A stretch of 64,000 bases of DNA, taken from positions 682,001 to 746,000 of the forward strand of contig JAWKWE010000004.1 in the NCBI GenBank assembly GCA_041397645.1, written 5' to 3'. The translations under genes and the position numbers were made by a program. The notes under the pieces are model-generated. The model had not been told where the DNA came from. It made no database searches and worked only from the letters and a program-made list of their open reading frames with translations. The stretch is from Hyphomicrobiaceae bacterium. GTDB taxonomy: Bacteria > Pseudomonadota > Alphaproteobacteria > Rhizobiales > Hyphomicrobiaceae. Below, one piece after another: positions 10,578 through 20,157 of this stretch (position 1 is the first letter of the stretch; each line of letters opens with the position of its first letter).

Positions 10578-11576
10578 ATGATCAGGTACCGCGCTATGCT
10601 GCTGGGCGGCGTCTGTCTCGGCCTACTTGCCCCGCAGGCATTGGCCGAAGATGCCGCTAAAGAAACGCCCGCGTGGGCGGCCGAAGCCACGATGAATCCC
10701 GACTACAAACCAGCCGAAGACAGCGCGCCAACCGCGTCACAAGAGGCTGCCGACGATACCCAAGCCGCAGAGCCTGCCGCAACTGCCGAAACTGAAGCAC
10801 CCAAGGAAGTGCCCGCGTGGGCTGCCGAAGCCACGATGAACCCCGACTATAAGCCGCTCGACGACGCAGCTCCCGCGGCTGAAGCCGAAGCCCCTGCCGC
10901 AGCGGAACCCGCAGCTGAGCAAGCGCCCGCTGGTGAACCTGGCCAGACCGAGTACTACGGCGACACCTCGACCTCAGGCACACCGGCCTGGGCCGCTGAG
11001 GCGACGATGAACCCCGACTACGAAGCAGCCAAAAAGGCGGAGGAAGAAGCTGCCGCAAAGAAGGCTGCCGAGGAAGAGGCGGCAAAGAAAGCTGCAGAGG
11101 AAGAAGCCGCCAAGAAGGCTGCGGACGAAGAGGCCGCGAAGAAAGCCGCCGAGGAAGCAGAAGCCAAGCGCAAGGCCGATGAAGAAGCCGCCCGCCAGAC
11201 CGCCATTGAGAGTTGCCGCGATGCGCTTAACGGCGCCATCTCGGCTGGCAACATTCAATTCAAGTTCAACAGCTGGAGCCTCGACGGCAAGGCCGACAAA
11301 CTCCTCGACAAAGTGGCAACGATCGCCAAGGACTGTCCGTCCAATGTCACCATCGACGTGGGAGGACATACGGATAGCTCAGGCAAAGCCGAAGCCAATC
11401 AGAAATTGTCGGAACTGCGTGCGAAAGCCGTCATGGACTATCTCGTCAAGGCAGGCGTCTCGGAAGGCAAGTTGAAAGCGACCGGCTATGGACAGGACAA
11501 GCCCATCGCGGACAACGATACCTCTGCCGGGCGCGCCAAGAACCGCCGTATCGAATTCTCGGTTTCGTCGAACTGA
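10578..11576 (+). CDS. OmpA-family protein with PAWAAEATMNPDY repeats
   Basis: The protein has a signal peptide ending ...LLAPQALA (about residue 23). Three near-identical copies of the segment PAWAAEATMNPDY follow at about residues 32, 79 and 137, separated by Ala/Glu/Pro-rich linkers. Next come an Ala/Glu/Lys-rich helical stalk (about 150-210) and a C-terminal OmpA peptidoglycan-binding domain (GHTDSSGKAEANQKLSELRA ... GRAKNRRIEF). The OmpA domain should anchor the protein to peptidoglycan, with the stalk spanning the periplasm. The role of the repeated peptide is unknown. It is divergent from map and ends at a bidirectional terminator shared with rplS. Confidence 0.88.
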   Translation: MIRYRAMLLGGVCLGLLAPQALAEDAAKETPAWAAEATMNPDYKPAEDSAPTASQEAADDTQAAEPAATAETEAPKEVPAWAAEATMNPDYKPLDDAAPAAEAEAPAAAEPAAEQAPAGEPGQTEYYGDTSTSGTPAWAAEATMNPDYEAAKKAEEEAAAKKAAEEEAAKKAAEEEAAKKAADEEAAKKAAEEAEAKRKADEEAARQTAIESCRDALNGAISAGNIQFKFNSWSLDGKADKLLDKVATIAKDCPSNVTIDVGGHTDSSGKAEANQKLSELRAKAVMDYLVKAGVSEGKLKATGYGQDKPIADNDTSAGRAKNRRIEFSVSSN

Positions 11577-11625
11577 GCCTTTCAGCTCGCACCTTATGCG
11601 GAACCCACCGCAAGCCAAGAAAAGC

Positions 11626-11656
11626 AAAAGGCCCGGCAATTTGCCGGGCCTTTTTT
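11626..11656. terminator. bidirectional intrinsic terminator
   Basis: AAAAGGCCCGGCAA pairs with TTGCCGGGCCTTTTTT almost without a loop (AATT centre), with T-tracts on both strands. It lies between the converging OmpA-family gene and rplS. Confidence 0.9.
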
Positions 11657-11689
11657 CATTCGCCTACGCCTCGAAGCGATCAAGAGCAA

Positions 11690-12385
11690 TCAGCCCTGAG
11701 CTTCCTCGGCAGGCACCTCTGACGCGGTCGCCTCAGCGATCAGCCGCTGGGCCTGACCGGCCCAATCCTGCTTCTCGATAGCGCCCTTCAGGTTGAGCGT
11801 CTCATCGATGTTGGCGATGTCGTCGTCCGAGAGGTTTGCGACCTGGTCGAACTTGTAGCAGTTGAGCTGCTTCAGGCGCAGCGCGAGATCCGCGCTGATG
11901 CCGTTGATCTGCGTGAGATCATCTGCCTCGCCCTTGGGCTTCTTGAAGCCTTTCCAGGCGGCGTTGAGGCGACGGGCGCGCGCATCGGTGCGCTCGACAA
12001 TACGGGCAGCCTTACCGCGGCGACCACGCAGATAGTAGAGTTTCGCGCGGCGAACTTTGCCGCGGCGGATGACTTCAATCTCGGCGATGTAGGGCGAATA
12101 GATCGGGAAGACGCGCTCGACGCCCTCACCGTAGGAAATCTTGCGGACCGTGAAGGTCTCGTTCAGGCCAGCGCCGGAGCGCGCGATGACGACGCCCTCA
12201 TAAGCCTGCATGCGCTCGTTGATCTTGGGCTCGGCGGACTTCCTCTTCTTGTCCTTGGGATCATCGATAACCTCGATGACGCGGACCATGACCTTTACGG
12301 TGTCGCCGGGAGAAAATTCGGGGATGCCACGCTTCGCGAGCACAGCATCCATCTGCTCGCGCTCGAGCTCCTGGATGATATTCAT
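11690..12385 (-). CDS. rplS: 50S ribosomal protein L19 with C-terminal HhH-like extension
   Basis: L19 sits at the interface of the ribosomal subunits. Residues 1-125 are L19 ([53 protein letters not shown]), with a roughly 15-residue lysine-rich insert ([19 protein letters not shown]) where most L19 proteins have a short loop. After about residue 150 there is an additional domain ([20 protein letters not shown] ... [22 protein letters not shown]) of the helix-hairpin-helix type more familiar as the tail of alphaproteobacterial L21. Total length is 231 residues, twice the usual. Normally trmD precedes rplS; here a divergent oxidoreductase gene does. Confidence 0.95.
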   Translation of the reverse strand: MNIIQELEREQMDAVLAKRGIPEFSPGDTVKVMVRVIEVIDDPKDKKRKSAEPKINERMQAYEGVVIARSGAGLNETFTVRKISYGEGVERVFPIYSPYIAEIEVIRRGKVRRAKLYYLRGRRGKAARIVERTDARARRLNAAWKGFKKPKGEADDLTQINGISADLALRLKQLNCYKFDQVANLSDDDIANIDETLNLKGAIEKQDWAGQAQRLIAEATASEVPAEEAQG

Positions 12386-12608
12386 CGTGTTCTTCCTTGT
12401 TCATCGTTGAGGCAGAGGAGCATTCCGATAAGCCCCAAGGGCCCGGTTGGCTCGTGCCGCCCCTGTTCGGGGCCACCCATTTTCGGGATATTGTTGGCCG
12501 GGTTCCTAGCCTAAAAGACCCTGGCTGTCGAGTGGGGGCATCCAGGATCGGCCAAAACTGCCATTTTGCCTCACGGATTGTACAGACTTCGCATAAGGAA
12601 ATCGACTG

Positions 12609-13481
12609 ATGCGTATCGGATTTTTTGGGCTGGGGGCTATGGGCCAAGGCATGGCGGCAAACCTCTTGGCCGCTGGTCACGAGGTCGTCGTCTGGAACCG
12701 CTCACCGGGCCCTGCCGTCGCCCTGGCTGCTAAGGGCGCCCGCCTTGCAACGACACCTGCGGACGCTCTAAAGGGCGATCTTGCACTCTCCATTCTGGCT
12801 GACGATGCCGCCGTTCTTTCCGTTTTTGACGAGGAGGCTCTTGGTACTGCGGTGCCAGAGTTGGTCCACGCCAACATGGCGACAATTTCGCTGGATGCCG
12901 CCAAGACGCTGATGGAGAGGCACGCCCGCCATGGACTGGGCTACGTCGCGGCGCCCGTCTTCGGTCGGGCAGACGTGGCGGCGGCTGGAAAACTCAACAT
13001 CGTAGCCAGCGGCGCCCCTGCCGATCTGGCGAAGCTCGCCCCCGCATTCGAGGCGGTCGGACAAAAAACCTGGGAGGTCGGCGAGGACCCGCTTCACGCC
13101 CACACGGTCAAAATCGCCGGCAATCTCATGATTGCAACTGCGATCGAGATGCTTGGCGAGACGCTGGCACTTTGTGAAAAAAGCGGCATCGATCCCAAGC
13201 GGTTCGCCGAGATCATGACGAGCACCGTCTTCAATGCCCCGGTTTTCAAGGGCTATGCTGGCCTCATCACCGAAAAGCGCTATGAGCCGGCAGGCTTCAA
13301 AATGCGGCTGGGGCTCAAAGACGTGTCGCTTGCACTGGCAGCCGGGTCCGCAAGCCAAACCCCTCTCCCACTCGCAAGCCTCATTCGCGATCATTTCCTG
13401 GAAGGCATTGCGAACGGGAATGGCGACAAGGATTGGTCCGCCTTGGCCGAGGTGGTAGCCCGTAAGGCGGGGCTGAACTGA
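12609..13481 (+). CDS. NAD(P)-binding 3-hydroxyisobutyrate dehydrogenase family oxidoreductase
   Basis: The 290-residue protein begins with a Rossmann motif (GFFGLGAMGQGMAANLLAAGHEVVVWNRS), which predicts NADP preference by the N-R-S after the second strand. The family substrate-site sequence is APVFGRADVAAAGKLNIVASG, and the catalytic lysine lies in KIAGNLMIATAIEMLGE. This is the beta-hydroxyacid dehydrogenase family (HIBADH, tartronate semialdehyde and glyoxylate reductases). The exact substrate is unknown. It is divergent from rplS with about 220 bp between them and is not clearly in an operon with gshB, whose start is 118 bp downstream. Confidence 0.9.
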   Translation: MRIGFFGLGAMGQGMAANLLAAGHEVVVWNRSPGPAVALAAKGARLATTPADALKGDLALSILADDAAVLSVFDEEALGTAVPELVHANMATISLDAAKTLMERHARHGLGYVAAPVFGRADVAAAGKLNIVASGAPADLAKLAPAFEAVGQKTWEVGEDPLHAHTVKIAGNLMIATAIEMLGETLALCEKSGIDPKRFAEIMTSTVFNAPVFKGYAGLITEKRYEPAGFKMRLGLKDVSLALAAGSASQTPLPLASLIRDHFLEGIANGNGDKDWSALAEVVARKAGLN

Positions 13482-13599
13482 CCGCAGACGACACTAAGAT
13501 CCGCGAACCATCTGTTACGCGAGCGTGGCACGGCAGCAATACCCACGGCCGCGCGAGCGCGTAGACTGAGACAGCTAAAGAGAAATCGGAACGTTTCCC

Positions 13600-14556
13600 A
13601 TGGCCTTAAAAATCGCCGCTCAAATGGACCCGATCGAGCGGATCGACATCCGCGGCGATTCCACGTTCGCTATATTGCTCGAAGCGCAAAACCGCGGTCA
13701 TGACATCTTCTACTACACACCGCCCAACCTTGCCCTGCATGGGCCACGGCTGCTGGCCCGCGGCCATAGCCTCAAGGTGAAGGACAAGGAGGGTGACCAC
13801 TACGCCCTTTCCGATCCGCGCGTCGTCGATCTCGGCCGTGATATCGATGTGGTTCTGCTTCGCCAGGATCCGCCATTCGATATGGCCTACATCACGACGA
13901 CACATCTGCTGGAGCGCATCCATCCCAAAACGCTGGTCGTGAACGACCCCATGCATGTTCGCAATGCGCCAGAGAAGCTGTGGGTTCTCGACTTCCTGGA
14001 CCTGATGCCGCCAACTCTGGTGACGCGCCAACTCGACGACGTGTTGGCGTTTCGTGCCGAGCACAAGGACATCATCATCAAGCCGCTCTATGGAAACGGG
14101 GGCGCCGCCGTGTTTCGCATCAAGCCGGAGGACAGCAACCTGTCTTCGCTTGTCGAATTGTTCCAAACGGTATTCCGCGAGCCGTTCATGGTTCAGGAAT
14201 ACCGGCCCGAGGTGAAGCTGGGCGACAAACGCATCATCCTCGTCGATGGCGAAGTGGCCGGCGCAATCAACCGCGTGCCGCAGGAGGGCGAAACACGCTC
14301 CAACCTGCACGTTGGCGGCACCGCGCGCGCCGTTGAGTTGACCGCCCGCGATAAAGAGATTTGCGCCCGACTTGGTCCTGAGCTGAAGAGGCGTGGCCTC
14401 ATATTCACCGGCATAGACGTCATCGGGCCGTATCTTACGGAGATCAACGTTACCTCTCCGACCGGCATACGCCAGGTAAAAGCGTTCGGCGGTAACGACA
14501 TCGCCGCGATGATCTGGGACGCTATCGAGCGAAAGGTCTCCCCGAAAAGCACTTGA
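13600..14556 (+). CDS. gshB: glutathione synthase
   Basis: GshB ligates gamma-glutamylcysteine to glycine using ATP. The 318-residue protein has the prokaryotic GshB N-terminal domain ([29 protein letters not shown]) and an ATP-grasp domain with [35 protein letters not shown] and [22 protein letters not shown]. Length is normal. It follows the dehydrogenase gene in the same direction, and a small secreted protein gene starts 57 bp after it. Confidence 0.97.
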   Translation: MALKIAAQMDPIERIDIRGDSTFAILLEAQNRGHDIFYYTPPNLALHGPRLLARGHSLKVKDKEGDHYALSDPRVVDLGRDIDVVLLRQDPPFDMAYITTTHLLERIHPKTLVVNDPMHVRNAPEKLWVLDFLDLMPPTLVTRQLDDVLAFRAEHKDIIIKPLYGNGGAAVFRIKPEDSNLSSLVELFQTVFREPFMVQEYRPEVKLGDKRIILVDGEVAGAINRVPQEGETRSNLHVGGTARAVELTARDKEICARLGPELKRRGLIFTGIDVIGPYLTEINVTSPTGIRQVKAFGGNDIAAMIWDAIERKVSPKST

Positions 14557-14613
14557 GCGTCTAAATCGAAAAACTCGCGACCGATGCTCGTTTCCCAGTC
14601 GAAGGATAAATTG

Positions 14614-15120
14614 ATGTTGTCGTGCCTTACCCGCCTGAACGCCACCATGTCCATGCTTGCTTTCTTAAGCATCGTGCTCGTTTGGCTGATCGCACCGGCG
14701 AAAGCCGAAGAGCCTTCGCCTTTCGTCACCTTGGCAGGACGTTGGGTCGGAGAAGGTCGCTTCGGCATCAAAAACAATCCTCCAGAAAGCGTGAAATGCC
14801 GCGCGACCTACATTGCCGGTGAAACCGTCGATGATTTGAAGCAAACAATTCGGTGCGCGTCGTCTGGCGGCTCCATTGAAGTCATCAGCGCCTTGAAGCA
14901 CGAGGGCGGAAAACTCTCGGGCGAATGGAAGGAGACGATGCACAACATCGAGGGCAAGCTCGATGGAGAAGTGACCGCGGCAGGCTTTCGTATCAAAGTC
15001 ATGAGCACCGATCTCGCCGCCAACATGGATGTCATCGTCAAAGCCAACCGGCAAATCGTTGAAATTCAATTCTTCAATTCAAACCTCATCGGTCTCAGTT
15101 TGGTCCTGACCAAGGGATGA
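14614..15120 (+). CDS. hypothetical secreted protein
   Basis: The protein of 168 residues has a hydrophobic signal sequence ending at APAKA (about residue 31). The mature domain is likely beta-rich (LAGRWVGEGRFGIKNNPPESVKCRATY ... LKHEGGKLSGEWKETMHNIEGKLDGEV), with two cysteines and a lipocalin- or calycin-like strand pattern. I chose the ATG with GAAGGA 8 bases upstream over one ten codons earlier. I know no assigned function. It may be co-transcribed with gshB. Confidence 0.75.
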   Translation: MLSCLTRLNATMSMLAFLSIVLVWLIAPAKAEEPSPFVTLAGRWVGEGRFGIKNNPPESVKCRATYIAGETVDDLKQTIRCASSGGSIEVISALKHEGGKLSGEWKETMHNIEGKLDGEVTAAGFRIKVMSTDLAANMDVIVKANRQIVEIQFFNSNLIGLSLVLTKG

Positions 15121-15236
15121 GTCTCAATCAAGGTGCAGTGCAGCGCTAACTGAGCGTTTGACGCCCGAACGAAGCCGCAATAGCCTCCCCGCTTAAATGG
15201 TCAGAAAAATTGACCGGGTTTGGGGGGAATAGACAC

Positions 15237-16622
15237 ATGAGCACGCTCGGCATCCTTATCTCGCTCGCGCTGTTGATGTATTTCGCCTACCGCGGCGTGA
15301 CCGTACTGATACTCGCGCCCCTTGTTGCGGCTCTCGCTCTGCTGTTTTCGGGCGAAGTTGGGACGCTGCTTGCGACCTACACTCAAGTTTTCATGAAGTC
15401 GATGGGTGGGTATCTCATCCAATTTTTCCCCCTGTTTCTGCTCGGCGCAATTTTTGGCAAACTGATGGACGATTCAGGCTCCGCCCGAGCCATCGCCCAC
15501 GCGATCATCGAGAAGATCGGCAAACAGCACGCCATCATGGCGATAGTGCTCTCGTGCGCGTTGCTGACCTACGGCGGCGTGTCGTTGTTCGTTGTGGCGT
15601 TCGCAGTGTTTCCGATCGGCGCGGCCTTGTTTCGCGAGGCCAACATTCCCAAGCGGCTCATCCCCGGCACCATCGCGCTCGGATCATTCACGTTCACGAT
15701 GACAGCGCTGCCGGGAACGCCCGCCATCCAGAACGCAATACCAAGCCCCTTCTTCGGAACCGATACTTTCGCCGCTCCAGGCCTCGGCATCATCGGCGGT
15801 TTCATCATGTTCGCGCTCGGAAGCTGGTGGATGCAGGTGCAGGCGCGCAAGCTCATGGCGGCAGGCGAAGGCTTTGGCCTTCATGCTCAAACCACCGAAG
15901 AACGACGCGACATCCCAGTCGTCAGCTTCGCGACCGCGCTTATCCCGATCATCGTTGTCATCGGCCTCAACTTCTTGATGGCCAAAATCGTTCTGCCGAA
16001 CATCGACACCAGCTTCTTGGCGAAACCGGAATTTGGCGGACTAAAAGATGCAAGCTCCGTGATCGGCATCTGGTCGATCATCGCGGCGGTCACGACCGCC
16101 GTGCTGTTATTGATCGCGCTGCACTGGCCTCGTTGGGCGGACCTCAAGAAGACGCTCAACGAGGGGACGTTCGGCTCGATGCTGCCGATCCTCAACACTG
16201 CGTCCGAGGTCGGTTATGGAACCGTGATCGCGTCGCTCGCGGGCTTCGCGATCATTCGCGACCTCGTCCTCAACATTCCGGGCAATCCGCTCGTTTCGGA
16301 GGCCGTTGCCGTCAACGTGCTTGCCGGCATTACGGGGTCTGCATCGGGCGGCATGTCTATCGCGCTCAAGACGCTTGGACCGCAATATCTTGAGATGGCC
16401 AACGCGGCTGGCATCAGTCCGCAACTGCTCCACCGCGTCGCCGCCATGGCATCAGGTTGCATGGATACACTTCCGCACAACGGGGCGGTCATTTCGCTGC
16501 TCACGATCTGCGGCCTCACGCACCGGGAGTCCTATAAATTCATCTTCTACAATACGGTCCTCTTCCCGCTGATCGCGCTCGTCGTCGTCATCATCCTCGG
16601 CAGCACGTTCGGAAGTTTTTAG
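15237..16622 (+). CDS. GntP-family permease
   Basis: The integral membrane protein of about 461 residues has roughly 12-13 hydrophobic segments. GntP/citrate-H+ family features include the N-terminal LAPLVAALALLFSGE, the pore-type segment GGVSLFVVAFAVFPIGAALFREANIPKRL, ALPGTPAIQNAIPSPFFGT, and the late motif GCMDTLPHNGAVISLLTICGLTHRESYKF. Members import gluconate-type or other organic acids with protons. The substrate here cannot be named. The start is the ATG after a GGGGGG stretch, 9 codons inside the longest frame. It stands alone. Confidence 0.9.
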   Translation: MSTLGILISLALLMYFAYRGVTVLILAPLVAALALLFSGEVGTLLATYTQVFMKSMGGYLIQFFPLFLLGAIFGKLMDDSGSARAIAHAIIEKIGKQHAIMAIVLSCALLTYGGVSLFVVAFAVFPIGAALFREANIPKRLIPGTIALGSFTFTMTALPGTPAIQNAIPSPFFGTDTFAAPGLGIIGGFIMFALGSWWMQVQARKLMAAGEGFGLHAQTTEERRDIPVVSFATALIPIIVVIGLNFLMAKIVLPNIDTSFLAKPEFGGLKDASSVIGIWSIIAAVTTAVLLLIALHWPRWADLKKTLNEGTFGSMLPILNTASEVGYGTVIASLAGFAIIRDLVLNIPGNPLVSEAVAVNVLAGITGSASGGMSIALKTLGPQYLEMANAAGISPQLLHRVAAMASGCMDTLPHNGAVISLLTICGLTHRESYKFIFYNTVLFPLIALVVVIILGSTFGSF

Positions 16623-16726
16623 CGGTGCCATTCCGACGGTCCTGCTAGATCTGCGCGTGTTCTATTTTTGTTCTTGACGACGTTCCGGGGCCGGACTAAC
16701 GTCCTTCGCAAGTGGGGAGGGGCGTC

Positions 16727-18256
16727 ATGTACGGTCAGATTTCAACGCTCGCGTTCATCGGCGTGGAGGCGCGCGCCGTCGAAGTTCAGGTGCGCATTAC
16801 GCCAGGACAGCCAACGTTTGCGATTGTGGGACTTCCCGACAAGGCAGTGGCCGAGAGCCGCGAGCGGGTGCGCAACGCGCTGCACGCCGTCGGTCTGGGG
16901 CTTCCCTACAAGCATATCACCGTCAATCTCGCACCAGCCGACCTTCCTAAGGAGGGAAGCCATTTCGATTTGCCCATCGCGCTGGCCATGATGGCCGCGA
17001 TGGAAGCCATCGCCCCTGACGCCATCAGCGGATACGCAGCTCTCGGCGAACTGGCCCTTGATGGCTCGATCCGCTCTGTTCCAGGCGCTTTGCCAGCCGC
17101 CATCGGCGCCAACGCTATCGGCAAGGGCCTCATCTGCCCGCAGTCGGGCGGCCCAGAAGCAGCGTGGGCCGGAGAAGAGATCGACATCCTTGCGCCTGCG
17201 CACCTGCTGTCCCTGGTCAATCACTTCAAAGGACTGCAAACGCTGTCACGTCCGGTGCCAAATCTCGAACGGACGCAAACCACGCTCGCTGATCTGGCCG
17301 ACATCAAGGGCCAGGAGATGCCTAAGCGCGCGTTGGAGATCGCGGCCGCAGGGGGCCACAATCTGCTGATGATCGGTCCGCCGGGCTCGGGCAAATCCAT
17401 GCTTGCCGCGCGCTTGCCCTCCATTCTTCCTCCCCTTTCACCAGAAGAAATTCTGGAAGTCTCGATGGTGCATTCGCTTGCGGGAGAGCTCATGGGCGGA
17501 AAGCTCGCTGTCGAGCGACCGTTTCGCGCACCGCATCACTCCGCCAGCATGGCAGCGCTCGTTGGCGGCGGGTCGCGGCCGCGGCCGGGCGAAGTTTCAC
17601 TCGCGCATCTGGGCGTCCTGTTCCTCGATGAGCTTCCCGAGTTTCAGCCCAACGTGCTAGATGCGCTGCGCCAACCGCTGGAATCGGGCGAAACTGTTAT
17701 CGCGCGCGCCAATCATCGCATCGCCTATCCATCACGCATCCAGCTTGTTGCTGCCATGAACCCCTGCAAGTGCGGGCACTCAGCGCCGGGTGAAAGCTGC
17801 AAACGCGGTCCGCGTTGCGCGACTGACTACCAAGCCCGAATCTCTGGGCCATTGCTTGACCGCATCGATCTGCAAATTGAAGTGCCTGCGGTCTCCGCAG
17901 CGGATCTTGTCCTGCCGGCGCCTTCGGAAGGAAGCACGCAGGTGCGCGCCAGAGTTTCCGCCGCACGCGAGCGGCAACGTGCCCGCTATACCGCTCTCGG
18001 GCACAAAAAAATCCGCACCAACGCGGACGTCTCTGGCAAACTTTTGGAAGACACCGCCATGCCCGATGAAGCCGGGGTGACGTTGCTACGACAGGCCGCC
18101 GAAACAATGCATTTGTCGGCGCGAGGCTTCCATCGGACATTGAAAGTCGCGCGCACCATTGCCGATCTTGACGCGTCCGATGCCGTCCAACGCATCCATG
18201 TCGCAGAGGCGCTTAGCTATCGCGCGGAGGTCTTGCGACAGGCACGAGCTGCGTGA
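16727..18256 (+). CDS. comM: YifB/ComM family Mg-chelatase-like AAA+ ATPase
   Basis: The protein of 509 residues has the N-terminal ChlI/Lon-type domain (about 20-140). The AAA+ ATPase follows, with Walker A GPPGSGKSMLAARL (about 216) and a Walker B near LGVLFLDELPEF. A cysteine cluster (MNPCKCGHSAPGESCKRGPRC) typical of this family and the C-terminal Mg-chelatase domain complete it. In Vibrio, ComM is a hexameric helicase that promotes branch migration during natural transformation; that function is inferred for this homologue. The start has a strong GGAGGGG site and replaces a start five codons upstream. Confidence 0.95.
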   Translation: MYGQISTLAFIGVEARAVEVQVRITPGQPTFAIVGLPDKAVAESRERVRNALHAVGLGLPYKHITVNLAPADLPKEGSHFDLPIALAMMAAMEAIAPDAISGYAALGELALDGSIRSVPGALPAAIGANAIGKGLICPQSGGPEAAWAGEEIDILAPAHLLSLVNHFKGLQTLSRPVPNLERTQTTLADLADIKGQEMPKRALEIAAAGGHNLLMIGPPGSGKSMLAARLPSILPPLSPEEILEVSMVHSLAGELMGGKLAVERPFRAPHHSASMAALVGGGSRPRPGEVSLAHLGVLFLDELPEFQPNVLDALRQPLESGETVIARANHRIAYPSRIQLVAAMNPCKCGHSAPGESCKRGPRCATDYQARISGPLLDRIDLQIEVPAVSAADLVLPAPSEGSTQVRARVSAARERQRARYTALGHKKIRTNADVSGKLLEDTAMPDEAGVTLLRQAAETMHLSARGFHRTLKVARTIADLDASDAVQRIHVAEALSYRAEVLRQARAA

Positions 18257-18283
18257 GGACATTGAAGAAGCGGGTCGCAATGC

Positions 18284-18661
18284 TCATTCAGGTTGACGAT
18301 AGACCCACCACGCCACCGGTATGACCGCGGCCTCCAGCAAAGCGTAGAAGATCAATAGTGGCGCCGGCGCGCCGTCAGCAAAAAAGCTCAAAAGCCGCCC
18401 AGTGACCAACCCGCCCGCAAAAAGCATTGTCGTCAAGATTGCGACGTCCTTGTGAGTATCGTTGAGCGCGCAGTAAAGCCAGAAACCTCCCAGCGCCAAG
18501 TACAGACACATGACCGCTCTGAGAATATGCGCAACGCTCACGCTGAGATCGTCGATCCCGAGAAATGTCCTTGCGAACCACGCTGGACTGATCCCGTACA
18601 AAAGCGCAATCACCGCAACCATGGCAAACGCCACATACAGAAATGCTTTCTTCCACATCAT
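18284..18661 (-). CDS. DUF4345-like small membrane protein
   Basis: The 125-residue protein has four predicted membrane helices (about 7-26, 45-70, 75-95, 103-122) and the pattern seen in the DUF4345 family (DLSVSVAHILRAVMCLYLALGGFWLY). Function is unknown. I chose the ATG-ATG start with GGGA upstream, eleven codons inside the longest frame. It converges on comM, with 27 bp between the stop codons. Confidence 0.75.
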   Translation of the reverse strand: MMWKKAFLYVAFAMVAVIALLYGISPAWFARTFLGIDDLSVSVAHILRAVMCLYLALGGFWLYCALNDTHKDVAILTTMLFAGGLVTGRLLSFFADGAPAPLLIFYALLEAAVIPVAWWVYRQPE

Positions 18662-18776
18662 AGCCGACCGATCCCTTTCCCTGGGCACGAACATTCAAAG
18701 CGAAACAGAGGACGGTTACAAATTAGCATGCCCGGCGTTACGTTCACGCTGCAAACGCAAAGAACCGGCTGCGTTT

Positions 18777-18808
18777 AAAAAAGAGGGGCCGAACGATGTC
18801 GGCCCCTC
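18777..18808 (-). terminator. intrinsic terminator of folD
   Basis: GAGGGGCCGA and TCGGCCCCTC form a perfect 10-bp stem with a 6-base loop. On the minus strand it is followed by six T. It is placed about 30 bp after the folD stop. Confidence 0.9.
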
Positions 18809-18839
18809 CGTCAATTTCCGAGATTTATTGCGCCAAACC

Positions 18840-19721
18840 TTATGCGAACGCGCTCTTCAAGCCGTTCTGCATCGCGGCAGCTTGAGCTGCGTTGCGCAGC
18901 AAGCAGGCGATTGTCATCGGGCCGACACCGCCAGGAACCGGGGTGATGGCGCCGGCCACTTTCTCACATTCCGCATAGTTCACGTCGCCGACAAGCTTGC
19001 CCTTGCCATCTGGTCCAGTGATGCGGTTGATGCCGACGTCGATCACGATTGCGCCGGGCTTAATCCACTCACCGCGCACCATTTCCGGAATGCCGACGGC
19101 GGCCACCACCAGGTCCGCGCCCTTCACAACACCCGCGAGATCTTTCGTGCGCGAGTGGGCAACCGTCACGGTGCAGTTCTCGCGTAGCAGCAAAGCGGCA
19201 ACCGGCTTGCCGACGATGTTAGAGCGGCCGATAACGACCGCGTTCATCCCGGACAGGCTCGGCGCGACGGTCTTAGCCAGAATAACCGATCCGGTCGGCG
19301 TGCACGGAACAAGAGCGCGTTCACCAACCCACAGACGACCGACATTGACGGGATGGAAGCCATCAACGTCCTTGTCTGGATTGATCGAGTTCAGGACCTT
19401 TTCGGAATTGATATGCTTGGGCAGCGGCAACTGCACCAGAATGCCGTGACAAGCTGGATCGTTGTTGAGCTTTTCCACCAGCGCCAGCAGATCGACTTCA
19501 CTGGTCTCAGCTGGAAGGCGATGCTCCCAGGAATTCATGCCGACCTCGACGGTCTGCTGTGCCTTGTTCTTCACATAGACTTTGCTCGCCGGATCTTCAC
19601 CGACCAACACAACGGCAAGGCCCGGCTTCAAGCCATTTTCCGAAACGAGGCGCTCAACTTCAGCCGCCACCTCAGCGCGCACGTCCGCTGCGATCTTCTT
19701 GCCGTCGATGATTTGAGCCAT
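18840..19721 (-). CDS. folD: bifunctional methylenetetrahydrofolate dehydrogenase/methenyltetrahydrofolate cyclohydrolase
   Basis: FolD interconverts 5,10-methylene- and 10-formyl-tetrahydrofolate with NADP in the cytoplasm. The 293-residue protein shows [14 protein letters not shown] with the catalytic lysine (about 56), [14 protein letters not shown], the signature [10 protein letters not shown], the nucleotide site [18 protein letters not shown], and the C-terminal [19 protein letters not shown]. Length is normal. In methylotrophic Hyphomicrobiales this step also handles one-carbon flux, but nothing local shows that. The gene has its own terminator. Confidence 0.97.
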   Translation of the reverse strand: MAQIIDGKKIAADVRAEVAAEVERLVSENGLKPGLAVVLVGEDPASKVYVKNKAQQTVEVGMNSWEHRLPAETSEVDLLALVEKLNNDPACHGILVQLPLPKHINSEKVLNSINPDKDVDGFHPVNVGRLWVGERALVPCTPTGSVILAKTVAPSLSGMNAVVIGRSNIVGKPVAALLLRENCTVTVAHSRTKDLAGVVKGADLVVAAVGIPEMVRGEWIKPGAIVIDVGINRITGPDGKGKLVGDVNYAECEKVAGAITPVPGGVGPMTIACLLRNAAQAAAMQNGLKSAFA

Positions 19722-19821
19722 TGTTTTTCTCCTCCCCGCCCTGGATGGGCTGGCGTTTCTTTGTTTCTATGACGTTCGGTATTTAGAAGTCCGAGTTCTT
19801 GAGCGCACCGCAAAGGCGCAC

Positions 19822-20157
19822 TCAAGCTTTCAAGGCGTCAAAGCGCTCTTGGAGCCGGCCTTCGATCGCGTGCGCATCGCCATTAATGGCGAGCGACTTC
19901 ACGCGCGACTTTCCTCCCGTAATCAACCGCACCGCGCTTTTAGGCACGTCGAGCCACTCGGCGGCGAGACGCTCGAGCGCTGTGTTGGCTGCGCCATCTT
20001 CGGGAACGGCGCGGACCCGCGCCTTGAAGGCCGGGCCCTCAGCAGTCACTTCCAGCCCGTCAATTGTATCTTTGTATGATTTTGGCGTCAGACGGAAGCG
20101 CACAATGACGCACGCGTCGGCGTGCCGCCACGGCCGTTCGGATGCGCCACCCGTCAA
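19822..20157 (-). CDS. DUF167 (YggU) family protein
   Basis: The 111-residue protein matches the DUF167 fold: FRLTPKSYKDTIDG, FKARVRAVPEDGAANTALERLAAEWLDVPKSAVRLITGGKSRVKSLAING. Function is unknown across the family. Its start codon overlaps the stop of yggT by 4 bases (ATGA), so the two are translationally coupled, the same pairing seen in many proteobacteria. Confidence 0.92.
   Translation of the reverse strand: MTGGASERPWRHADACVIVRFRLTPKSYKDTIDGLEVTAEGPAFKARVRAVPEDGAANTALERLAAEWLDVPKSAVRLITGGKSRVKSLAINGDAHAIEGRLQERFDALKA

Noticed and set aside
12386..12608. Ribosomal-protein leader or riboswitch before rplS
   Set aside because: Only a short CCCC/GGGG hairpin is visible; no conserved leader structure can be supported by eye.
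15554..16393. Rightward ORF (279 codons) within the GntP permease gene
   Set aside because: Alternative frame rich in Arg and His; the other frame gives regular membrane helices.
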